From Xanthobacteraceae bacterium (GTDB lineage Bacteria; Pseudomonadota; Alphaproteobacteria; Rhizobiales; Xanthobacteraceae): 64,000 nt of DNA. Numbering within the stretch: the first letter of the stretch is position 1; the number at the start of each line of letters is the position of its first letter. Of this stretch, positions 37,457-45,563 are shown piece after piece. Position numbers and translations under genes: made by a program. Below the pieces are notes generated by a model. That model made no database searches. It saw only the letters and a list, made by a program, of their open reading frames with translations, and had not been told where the DNA came from. The DNA lies in assembly GCA_019746355.1 (NCBI GenBank), contig JAIESC010000067.1, positions 62,001 to 126,000 on the forward strand, in the 5' to 3' direction.

Positions 37457-38998
37457 TCACGCCGCTTCTCCGGCCTGCGCATAGGTCCGCGCCAGCGTGA
37501 CATAGTCGATCTTGTCATTGCTGTTTTTTGGCATGTCATGGAGCTCAACAATCCGCTCCGGAACCATGTAGGCCGGCAGAATCTTTTTCATTCCTTCGAT
37601 GATTTCTTCCGGCGCCCGATCGGCCCTGCATACTATTCCGACAAGATCGTCATACGTGCTCGGCCCGACCTGCTTTGTCGGCAGCACGGCGATCAGCTCG
37701 GTACCGGCGCATGTCCGGAGCGCGCTCTCGACCTCGCCGATTTCCACGCGATACCCTCGCACCTTGACTTGCGAATCCAGTCTGCCTTTGAAGATAAATC
37801 CAAAGTCTTCGTCGAAGCTTGCGAGGTCCCCCGTGCGATACCAGGTCCTGCCGTCCAACTCGACGAGAACCGGCCGCCCCGGCTTTCGGCTTTCATCCTT
37901 GATGTAGCCCGCAAACACCTGCGCTCCGCTCAGCAGCAATTCGCCGCTCTCGTCCACCCTCATCTCCTGCGCACCGATCGGGAAGCCGAGCGGGACCACG
38001 GAATACGGGTTCGATCGATTTTCTTTCCAGTTGAAGGTGCTGAAGGCGATCGTCGCCTCCGTAGGCCCATAGATGTTGTGGATCTCGCTGGCCGGCGCAG
38101 CCGCCGCCCAGCTTTCCGCCAATGACGTCGGCAGCGCTTCGCCACAAAAGAACGACGTCTTCAACGTCGGCATCGAGCCCGCCTTCAGGAGCCCTAGGGA
38201 CTTGGCCTGCGCTGCGGCTGACGGAACCGACAAGCAGCGCGTCACCCCGAGCTGTCGGATGAAACGCGGCGCCATGGGCGCGTTTCCGGTCGGAACCACG
38301 ACCAGCATCCCGCCATTGGCCCAACACAGCAGCGTGTCGTGAACCGAAAGATCGAACGTCAACTCGACGCTTTGAATAAATCGGTCATTCTCATCAAAGC
38401 GGTACTGCTTCGTCATTTCGACGACGTAGTGACTCACGTTCGCCGCGCCGATCGGCACGCCCTTGGGGACACCCGTCGATCCTGACGTGAACATCACGTA
38501 CAGAAGGTCATTTTTGCCGCGACCACGACCGTCCGGCCCCGGGCTCGTGCTGACCTGCTTCGATCCCGCCGGCGTTGGCGTCAGCGTCTTCTGCTGGGGC
38601 GTCACGGCGACGATGCAGGTGGGACAGGCCTGCTGATCAGCCAAGTCCTTCCCCAAGTCGGAACGGCCCGCTTCCTCATCCAGCAAGAGAAAATCGGGGC
38701 GCGCGAGCGCCAAAATCCGCTGGATACGCTCGGCCGGCCATTGTGAGTTGATCGGGACGTAGCAGGCGCCATTGACGATGCTGCCAAAGATCGAAAAGTA
38801 GGAGCCGGCCGGTCGGCCGCTGACGATAGCGATCGTTGCCCCGTCCAAGTCCCCGAGCGTCTTCTTCATGGCGATCGAGAAATCGGACAGCTCCTGGTAC
38901 GTATAGAAACTGCCCGCAATCCAAAGCGCCTGCCTTGCGGATTCGGACTTCGCCCGCGCCAGTACGAGGTCTCGTACACTTGCGTTCATCGTCGTCAA
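37457..38998 (-). CDS. Stand-alone amino-acid adenylation enzyme (NRPS A-domain/DltA-like)
   Basis: This 513-residue ANL-superfamily enzyme activates a carboxylic acid as an acyl-adenylate and loads it on a carrier protein. Motifs: A3 MFTSGSTGVPKG (169-180), FDLSVHD with the amino-group-binding Asp216, A5 YGPTEAT (310-316), A7 YRTGD, A8 KVRGYRVEIGEVE and A10 NDKIDY with the catalytic lysine near residue 500. Asp216 in the FDxSV motif indicates an alpha-amino acid rather than a fatty acid. No condensation or thioesterase domain is fused. Its ATG overlaps the LpxL-like stop by four bases, and the ACP is two genes downstream. Amino-acid identity cannot be read reliably. Confidence 0.88.
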   Translation of the reverse strand: MTTMNASVRDLVLARAKSESARQALWIAGSFYTYQELSDFSIAMKKTLGDLDGATIAIVSGRPAGSYFSIFGSIVNGACYVPINSQWPAERIQRILALARPDFLLLDEEAGRSDLGKDLADQQACPTCIVAVTPQQKTLTPTPAGSKQVSTSPGPDGRGRGKNDLLYVMFTSGSTGVPKGVPIGAANVSHYVVEMTKQYRFDENDRFIQSVELTFDLSVHDTLLCWANGGMLVVVPTGNAPMAPRFIRQLGVTRCLSVPSAAAQAKSLGLLKAGSMPTLKTSFFCGEALPTSLAESWAAAAPASEIHNIYGPTEATIAFSTFNWKENRSNPYSVVPLGFPIGAQEMRVDESGELLLSGAQVFAGYIKDESRKPGRPVLVELDGRTWYRTGDLASFDEDFGFIFKGRLDSQVKVRGYRVEIGEVESALRTCAGTELIAVLPTKQVGPSTYDDLVGIVCRADRAPEEIIEGMKKILPAYMVPERIVELHDMPKNSNDKIDYVTLARTYAQAGEAA

Positions 38999-40248
38999 AC
39001 CTGTCGATGATTGATGAGTTCGGCGTCGAGCTTAGACTTGCCCGCGCTTTCCTTTAGGCTCTGGCCCGAAAGCCACCAGAGCCCGCCGCCTCGGCCGCGA
39101 ACATTTCGCGGATCTCCCGTGATGATGCGTCGAAGCTGGCCGGCATAGAATTCGAACCATCTCGCAAGCCAGTCCTGGTACTTTTCGCCGGCGCGCGCCA
39201 CCGGACCGAGTGCATAGTTGAATGCCAGACGATCACCGTTCCATCCGAGGTAGTACCAGATCGGCTGGCATTTGGCGTGGAACGCCGCAAACGGTGCTCC
39301 GAGCCGAAAGTCGACTTCGCTGCCGAACAGGTTGATCGAGTACTTTCCCGTTCCGTAAGGACCGTCGCCACCTATCAGCACGACATTGCCGCTGCCTCTC
39401 AGTTTTTTGACAATCTGGTACAGGACCGCTTCCGGATTTTCCTTCAGCGAGATGGCAGCGTCATCGCTTGGCCGCGCGTGCGCACCGACTCTGATGGCGT
39501 TGGGAAAGGCGCGCTGTATCAAATCCACGCCCAACCGGAACAATCCGGCATGCGCGCCGACCATCAGCACTGAGCCGCCCGACTTTGTTACGTTGTGAAC
39601 GTCCGCGGACAGCTCATCCAGCCGGTCCGCCTGCAATTTCCGAATCCATTCCGATCCGTTTGCGCTGAGGACGGTGGCGATATCCAGATACAGCAGCTCA
39701 GCAACGGCGCCCCACAGGATGACTTCCTTGTAGGCCTCCTTCCCGTCGTCGGCGACGCCGTTGGCTTGGTAAAGATAGTTCAAAATGACTTCGGGAACGA
39801 TATCCGGCTTCCTGAGCTGCCCGAGCAAGCCAACACCCGCGTGAAAATCGAGCGGAAACCCGGGCCACTTGAAGCCGAAGACTAACTTGGCACGAGCCCC
39901 CCGCCGCGCCGCGGGCAAACCTCGGCCGGAAAGTGTTTTCGGCAGGATCGGAAGCGCGAAAGCCCTCGCGTAAAGCGCGTCGATACTCTTGTCCAGCAAT
40001 CCGCAACGTTCGATCTCGCGAAACAGCCCGAAAAAGCGAAAGGTCGCGTGAGAGGCCAAAAATCGCCTCAGCGCGGAATACAACGTTTTCGTCCTGGAGG
40101 CGGCGTCCAGCCCGTTCGCGACCTCCAGAGCGCTTTTGTAATCGCCTGCTCGACAATGAGCGTGCACCAACTGGTGCTGCGACGCCAATGTGCGTCGCAG
40201 CTGTGCATGCATAGTCGAGCGCGCGTCAATCCCGGCCGAAGGACGCAT
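38995..40248 (-). CDS. LpxL/HtrB-like acyltransferase homologue with altered active site
   Basis: The protein has 417 residues. Residues ~220-375 resemble the lipid A late acyltransferase fold: VLMVGAHAGLFRLGVDLI, where the catalytic His would be H233, then VVLIGGDGPYGTGKYSI (293-304) and PFAAFHAKCQPIWYY. The usual H-x4-D/E signature is replaced by H233-A-G-L-F-R238, so the acid is missing or supplied elsewhere. The N-terminal ~200 residues are helical and unlike LpxL. It may use the operon's ACP-bound acid as donor. Translationally coupled to the adenylation gene. An alternative Met is at residue 13. The assignment rests on pattern only. Confidence 0.62.
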   Translation of the reverse strand: MRPSAGIDARSTMHAQLRRTLASQHQLVHAHCRAGDYKSALEVANGLDAASRTKTLYSALRRFLASHATFRFFGLFREIERCGLLDKSIDALYARAFALPILPKTLSGRGLPAARRGARAKLVFGFKWPGFPLDFHAGVGLLGQLRKPDIVPEVILNYLYQANGVADDGKEAYKEVILWGAVAELLYLDIATVLSANGSEWIRKLQADRLDELSADVHNVTKSGGSVLMVGAHAGLFRLGVDLIQRAFPNAIRVGAHARPSDDAAISLKENPEAVLYQIVKKLRGSGNVVLIGGDGPYGTGKYSINLFGSEVDFRLGAPFAAFHAKCQPIWYYLGWNGDRLAFNYALGPVARAGEKYQDWLARWFEFYAGQLRRIITGDPRNVRGRGGGLWWLSGQSLKESAGKSKLDAELINHRQV

Positions 40249-40293
40249 GAATGCGTATTGCTTTCTAGATTTCTAGCTTTCTCGCTCTCTAGT

Positions 40294-40620
40294 CTAGCGA
40301 GCGCCCTTCATTTGCACGGCGATCGTCTTCTTTTCAGTCTGCAGGTGCTGCCGCTCCGCACGCAAAGCATCGATTCGCGCGGTGACATAGATTCGGCGCT
40401 GCAGAAGGTTTTTGAGCTGATCGCCCGCCGCTGGTTTCGATCTGAGTTTTTCACCGAAGCTCTTCTTTTCGCTCACGAGCGACTTCATCTCCTCCTGCGA
40501 CTCAACAAGACGCATACGCACGTAGATGTCACGATGCCGCAGCCCGGCTCGGGCGGCAGCGCCGGGATTGGCTGCCATCTTCTTGTCTGAACCCACATGT
40601 GTGCTGGTATTGGCCATCAT
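40294..40620 (-). CDS. Small coiled-coil protein of unknown function
   Basis: Not recognised. The 108-residue product is highly charged and predominantly helical, with heptad-like repeats (SQEEMKSLVSEKKSFGEKL, RIDALRAERQHLQTEKKTI) and no membrane segment or signal. The ATG at 40618-40620 has AGGAG eight bases upstream, so I prefer it over a start seven codons earlier. It lies between the double methyltransferase and the LpxL-like gene (45 bases), so it probably belongs to the same operon. Confidence 0.6.
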   Translation of the reverse strand: MMANTSTHVGSDKKMAANPGAAARAGLRHRDIYVRMRLVESQEEMKSLVSEKKSFGEKLRSKPAAGDQLKNLLQRRIYVTARIDALRAERQHLQTEKKTIAVQMKGAR

Positions 40621-40762
40621 CGTCTTTTCTCCTGAATGCACGTATCAGATCCCATGGTTCGGGCCGTCGAATGCCCCGGCGCCCGCAACGCCGCGCATCG
40701 CTGGATGACAGGGCGGGCAAGCCCCGGCAAAGAACGACACGGCGACGGGTCAATGCTTCCGG

Positions 40763-42673
40763 TCAAGCAGCGTCGCCGGCTCTTCGATCCGGCCGGGCTT
40801 TTCCACCAGCCTCCTGCTTGATGCTGTAGCCCATGCCTTCGAGCTGCTTCAGAACAGCCAGCCCGAGGCGGGTATACTCGCGCCGCGCGCCGCCCCAGCT
40901 CTCCTTCATCTGTTCCTGCATCTGGTCCCTGGTGATGTCCGGATTGCTCTGCACCAGGAGCCTGCGCCAATAAGCGAGGCCCAGCGCACGGGCGATATTC
41001 CGGCGTTCTTCAGTCACGGATGCCACCACGTCATCGTCTCCTTGCATCTTGGGATCGTCAGTCTTGGCCAGCATGGGAATGAGGCCGGTCGAAATCGCAG
41101 AACGGAACCTTTCGGCGCGCTGCGGATCCTTCAACCGCGCGATCAGATAAAGATCGCGAGCCGGCTCGCCCTTTCGCGGCGACCATTGCTCGAGAAGCTC
41201 GATTTCGAAGCCGAGTTTCTCCAGGATCAAGCTGACCATCCCGGCGCTCTGGTATTCGCCGCGCGGACACGCGCGCCCCTGGTGCCTGTAGAACCTGCCG
41301 ATGTCGCCGATCAGCTTTTCGAAGCCGGCCTCGGACGTCGCGTCGCAAAGCGTCATGATGATCCGGCCGCCTTCGCGAAGGATCAGCGCCGCGTTGACCC
41401 AGTACGTCGTGATGTATTGCAGGTCGACGTGGATCATCGAGTCGACGCTGAACAAGGCATCGACCTTGCGGACCAGATCCTCCTTTTCGAAATGGCGGAA
41501 CATGGCGTCCGGCTTCGTCCCGTCGATCTCAACCGAGCTCACGCGATCCGAGAAGCGGCTCAGCCGCTTCTCGGCCGCGTCAAGAAACTTTCGGCTGACG
41601 TCGAAGCGCGAAAGCTTCACCTCGGGATTGGCGGCAAGCATGCGTTCCGCATACTTGCCGTCGGCGCCGCCGATCTCGATCGCCTGGCGCCACGTCTTCA
41701 CGTCGCCCGGTTCGAACAGGCGCTTGAAGACCGCATTGAGGCTGGCCGAGTCGTCCGAGGCCCCGGACGCCAGCAGCTTCGTCGCATAACGGTCCCACAT
41801 CTCGCCGTAGGTTTCCGCGCCGGACAGTCCGAGGCCAGCGATTGGATCGTTGTCGCCGTTCGAGCTCTGAATCGCACGGAGGAAGCGCTCGGCCTTCTCG
41901 GGTAGGTCGAGCCGCGCGATCAGATAGATGTCGCGCGGGGCCGCGCCCGGACGTTGCGCCCAGTGCTCCAGCTTCTCCATGGTGAAGCCGAGGCTCTCCA
42001 GCACGTGCCTGACGATCGGGATGCTGAGGTACTCGAACTTCGGGCACATCCGGCCCTGGAACTTGTAGAATTTGGCGATATCACGAATGATCTTCTGGAA
42101 CCCCGCCTCCGAGGTCGGATCGGCGAGCGTCATCAGGATACGTCCGCCCTTCTTCAACACCTGAGCGGCATTGATCCAGTAGGTGACCAGATACTGCAGG
42201 TCGACGTGGACCATGGCGTCGATGCTGAACATTGCATCGACCTTCCGCGTCAGGCCGGCATCCTCGAAGATCTGCATCATCGCGTCGGCGCGCTCGCCGT
42301 CGATCTCGTTCAGCGACAGGCGATCGGTATCGACGTACTCATGAAGGCGCCTTGCCGTCGATTCCAGGAAGTTGCGGCTGACGTCGAAGCCCCATACCCG
42401 GACATCGTCGTTGGCGCGAAGCACGCGCTCGGTGTACTTGCCGCCGCCGCCGCCGATCTCGATGGCGTATTTCCACTTGGCGACGTCCGACGGAACAAAC
42501 AGGTGATTGAAGATCGACAGCCACGACCCCTCGTTGCCCCACTCCTCGCCGGGATAGGTCAACTCACCACCGGAATCCTCCTGGAGCTTCGGGAACGCCT
42601 GAGCCACGTAGCGGTCCCACAGCTCTCCGTAGGTCTCCTTGAGCTTTGGCCGATCGACACGCGTGTCACTCAT
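40763..42673 (-). CDS. Double-domain SAM-dependent methyltransferase (internal duplication)
   Basis: The 636-residue protein contains two homologous class I methyltransferase units. Unit 1 (about 10-270) has AIEIGGGGGKYTERVLRAN and VDLQYLVTYWINAAQVLKKGGRILMTL. Unit 2 (about 285-530) has AIEIGGADGKYAERMLAAN and VDLQYITTYWVNAALILREGGRIIMTL. Both begin with a GEMWDRY-like motif (ETYGELWDRY and ETYGEMWDRY), so each duplicated unit is complete with its SAM loop. A ~100-residue helical tail follows. It probably methylates a sugar at two positions or acts as a fused dimer. It is first in the reverse operon. Start ATG at 42671-42673 has GGAG upstream. Confidence 0.8.
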   Translation of the reverse strand: MSDTRVDRPKLKETYGELWDRYVAQAFPKLQEDSGGELTYPGEEWGNEGSWLSIFNHLFVPSDVAKWKYAIEIGGGGGKYTERVLRANDDVRVWGFDVSRNFLESTARRLHEYVDTDRLSLNEIDGERADAMMQIFEDAGLTRKVDAMFSIDAMVHVDLQYLVTYWINAAQVLKKGGRILMTLADPTSEAGFQKIIRDIAKFYKFQGRMCPKFEYLSIPIVRHVLESLGFTMEKLEHWAQRPGAAPRDIYLIARLDLPEKAERFLRAIQSSNGDNDPIAGLGLSGAETYGEMWDRYATKLLASGASDDSASLNAVFKRLFEPGDVKTWRQAIEIGGADGKYAERMLAANPEVKLSRFDVSRKFLDAAEKRLSRFSDRVSSVEIDGTKPDAMFRHFEKEDLVRKVDALFSVDSMIHVDLQYITTYWVNAALILREGGRIIMTLCDATSEAGFEKLIGDIGRFYRHQGRACPRGEYQSAGMVSLILEKLGFEIELLEQWSPRKGEPARDLYLIARLKDPQRAERFRSAISTGLIPMLAKTDDPKMQGDDDVVASVTEERRNIARALGLAYWRRLLVQSNPDITRDQMQEQMKESWGGARREYTRLGLAVLKQLEGMGYSIKQEAGGKARPDRRAGDAA

Positions 42674-43076
42674 CTTCACGAACTCCGGATCGCATTTCAA
42701 TTTCGACCGACAGTCTTATGTCGAATGGAGCAGCATTGTGACCTTAGCTCTGCGTCCATGTGAATTTTCGTGTCCGAATTTTCGGGTGGCGCTTCGCAAA
42801 ATTGCAACAATCCGGAGCGTCCGCGGATGTGAGCCACATGCATCGCGTGCGTGAGCGCAGGCAACACGATACCTCGCAAAATAGTTCCAGGTTCCGTTTG
42901 AATTTTACCGATATTGTGTCATCAGTCGGACGCAGGAAATCGCCGTGGTCTGTTCAGCGAGCGGGTTTCCGGCCATGATGCCGCCATTCAACATTGTTGC
43001 GAGTAGATCTCTCACGCACCCGCGCCGTCATCGACGGCTCCCTCGTGTTCCTGCGTTCGGCAGAAGCGTCTGATTG
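42674..43076. other. Divergent intergenic region before the methyltransferase and GT2 genes
   Basis: This 403-base gap lies between two divergent genes and is relatively AT-rich for this genome. It contains a direct repeat of GAATTTTCG at 42762-42770 and 42776-42784 (14-bp period), about 100 bases upstream of the methyltransferase start. No gene-like frame. Confidence 0.5.
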
Positions 43077-45521
43077 ATGGCGAAACGCGCCAAGCCACCG
43101 ACAAACAAGACATCGGCCGACAGGTCACCGGCAAAAGCACGAGCGACGCGCCGGTCGCGCAAACGCTCGCCAAGCGGCGGCAAGACCGCGTCTGCTGACG
43201 CAACCTTGCAGTGCGCGCTATTTCGAATCGGAACAGACAGTTTCGCCGGTTACGCCTACGACATGTCGGACCTCGATTGCCGTTTCGCCATCGAGCTGCT
43301 GCTCGACGGCGTTCCGGTCAAGCTCGCCCGGGCGGACGGTTTTGTGCAGGAGCTTGCGCGCAAGAAAGTGGGCGACGGTTGTTATGGGTTCACCTTCACG
43401 CTGTCGAATTCCACCCTCTGCATGGGCGTCGTCGAAGCACGGCTCGCCAATAGCGGGGTACCGCTGGCTGCGCCGATCGTGCTCAACGCCCCCGTCGCCA
43501 CCGCCGCAGCATGGCCGGAATTCGGCGAGGTGCACTGGCTCGGCGGGCTTCGCTACAACGGATGGTGTAACGCCGACGGCAACCGCGTCCCCGTCGTAAC
43601 GGCCATGATCGATGGCGAGACCGTGGCGCGAACCGAGGCCACTTTGTGGTCGCATCAGGGCTCGGGCGCGAGCGCCAGGGCTGTCCGTGGCTTTGATCTG
43701 CACTTGCCGGACCGATTCGCCGATGGACGCGTGCGCCGCGTGCGTTTCTTCAAGAACAACGAAACCGAGATCGGGCGTGAGCCGCTGGCGCATGTTGCAT
43801 TTCCAGACGGCCTCGCGCGCACGCTGGAAGCGCTCGGTGGTGTTGAATCCGAACGATTGCGGGGCGCGCTGTTCGACCGTCTGGTTCCGATGTCCCTGCC
43901 ACTTTCGGATTACCGCCGCTGGAGCGAGCGCTTTCCGATCGAGACCAAGAAACGCACCGCTTCCACCAGCGCCATCGCCGTCGTCCTGGTTGGCGCGGGC
44001 TCCGAGGCGCAATCGCTGCAAAGCATCGAGAGCCAGGGCTATGCGGAATGGCTGGCCGCCGCGATGCCCGATACGGACGAGCCGGTCGGGTTCGACCCGG
44101 AGCTTCTGGCCGCTTTTTTGGAGAACGAAGCAGGCGGGAGTGAAATCATTGTTTTTTCACTCAACGGGACGCGATTCGCAGCGCACTCCCTGCAACGCAT
44201 CGCCAACGCTTTCGCCGAATTTGCGGATGCCGATGCGCTTTACTCTGACGTCGAGATCGAGCGCGAGGACGGCACGGTCTGGCCGGTCGCCTTCACCGCA
44301 TTCGACTACGAGCGGATGCTCGAGCAAGGCTATTGCGCGCATCTGTTCGCGCTGCGCCGCAGAGTTGTGGAGGCCGCGCTCAAAACGGGAACGTCGACCC
44401 TCTACAGGTTATTCAACTATGCTCTCGACGGTTACGACGGTGTCGCAACCAATGTTGTCCATATCCCCGGCTCCCTCGGCGTGTTGCGCAACGTCCCCGT
44501 TGCCTCCGCCCGATCCGCGCTTGCGGCAGCAACGCGGGAGCATCTGAAGGCGCGCGGCATTGCCGCACGGGTCGCCGAGGGCCGCGGAACCCTGTTCCCT
44601 GCCGTGCGTGTCGCGCGGCCGATACCGCGCGGTTCGACCACCGTCGTCATCCCGGTGCGTGACAAACCCGAGCTTCTGCAGACCTGTCTGAATTCGATCC
44701 GCCATGCCGTCGCGAAAGCGCGGGCGGAGATCATGATCATCGACAACGATTCGTCCGATCCCGCGATGCTCGAATATCTCGAGACGCTGGAAGGAAGGAC
44801 CGCGCTGGTGGTGCGGGTCCCCGGCTATTTCAACTTCTCCCGCCTCAACAACATCGCCGCCGAGAAAGCGCAGAGCGACTACCTCTGCCTCCTCAACAAC
44901 GATATCGAGGCGCGTGACGATGCCTGGCTTGGCGAAATGCTGGGGCGTATCGCCGAGCCGGACGTCGGCGCGGTCGGCGCGCTGCTGCTCTGGCCGAGCG
45001 GCGTGGTGCAGCATGGCGGAGTTGCGCTCGGGCCACGGTTTGCCGCCGCGCATGCGTTCAACGAACGACTCGAGACCGATCCCGGCTATGCCGATGCGCT
45101 TCGCGTCGCGCATGAAGGCAGCGCCGTCACCGCCGCCTGCCTGCTCACCAGGCGCAGTGACTACCTCGCGGCCGGCGGCATGGACGAGCTGCGATTTCCG
45201 GTGAACTTCAACGACGTCGACTATTGCCTGAAGCTTCGCGCCGCCGGCAAACGCGTAGTGTTCACGCCGCATGCGCGGCTCATCCACCACGAATCGGCGA
45301 GCCGCGGCACCGACCGCGCGCCGGATCGCGCCGGACGTTTCGAGCGCGAGCTGCGGACGCTACGCGCCCGCTGGGGCGACACGCTGGTCAACGATCCGTA
45401 CTACAGCCCGATGCTGTCGCTCGATGCGGTTCCATTCTCGGGCTTGGCCTGGCCGCCACGGCCGATGACACCGAGAACCAATGGCAAGCCTGTTGCGGTC
45501 GAGACCCCGCCGGGCTTCTAA
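43077..45521 (+). CDS. Multidomain family 2 glycosyltransferase
   Basis: The 814-residue protein has a basic Ala/Ser/Lys-rich N-terminus (1-42). A beta domain (about 45-140) contains FAGYAYDMSDLDCRFAIELLLDG, and a second (about 150-245) contains LRYNGWCNADG. Residues ~298-470 resemble a decayed GT2 unit (DADALYSDVEIEREDGTVW and ALRRR). Residues ~520-770 are a complete GT2 domain: TTVVIPVRDKPELLQTCLNSI, CLLNNDIEARDDAWL (NND in place of DxD), and FNDVDYCLKLRAAGKRVVFTPHARLIHHE. Tandem GT2 proteins of this type build O-antigen- or adhesin-type glycans. A TTG one codon before is possible; the ATG is preferred. It is monocistronic and converges with the Sel1 gene. Confidence 0.83.
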   Translation: MAKRAKPPTNKTSADRSPAKARATRRSRKRSPSGGKTASADATLQCALFRIGTDSFAGYAYDMSDLDCRFAIELLLDGVPVKLARADGFVQELARKKVGDGCYGFTFTLSNSTLCMGVVEARLANSGVPLAAPIVLNAPVATAAAWPEFGEVHWLGGLRYNGWCNADGNRVPVVTAMIDGETVARTEATLWSHQGSGASARAVRGFDLHLPDRFADGRVRRVRFFKNNETEIGREPLAHVAFPDGLARTLEALGGVESERLRGALFDRLVPMSLPLSDYRRWSERFPIETKKRTASTSAIAVVLVGAGSEAQSLQSIESQGYAEWLAAAMPDTDEPVGFDPELLAAFLENEAGGSEIIVFSLNGTRFAAHSLQRIANAFAEFADADALYSDVEIEREDGTVWPVAFTAFDYERMLEQGYCAHLFALRRRVVEAALKTGTSTLYRLFNYALDGYDGVATNVVHIPGSLGVLRNVPVASARSALAAATREHLKARGIAARVAEGRGTLFPAVRVARPIPRGSTTVVIPVRDKPELLQTCLNSIRHAVAKARAEIMIIDNDSSDPAMLEYLETLEGRTALVVRVPGYFNFSRLNNIAAEKAQSDYLCLLNNDIEARDDAWLGEMLGRIAEPDVGAVGALLLWPSGVVQHGGVALGPRFAAAHAFNERLETDPGYADALRVAHEGSAVTAACLLTRRSDYLAAGGMDELRFPVNFNDVDYCLKLRAAGKRVVFTPHARLIHHESASRGTDRAPDRAGRFERELRTLRARWGDTLVNDPYYSPMLSLDAVPFSGLAWPPRPMTPRTNGKPVAVETPPGF

Positions 45522-45563
45522 GCGACCCTCGGCTGGTTTGCGGCTCGCCGTCCCTGATGCTGC

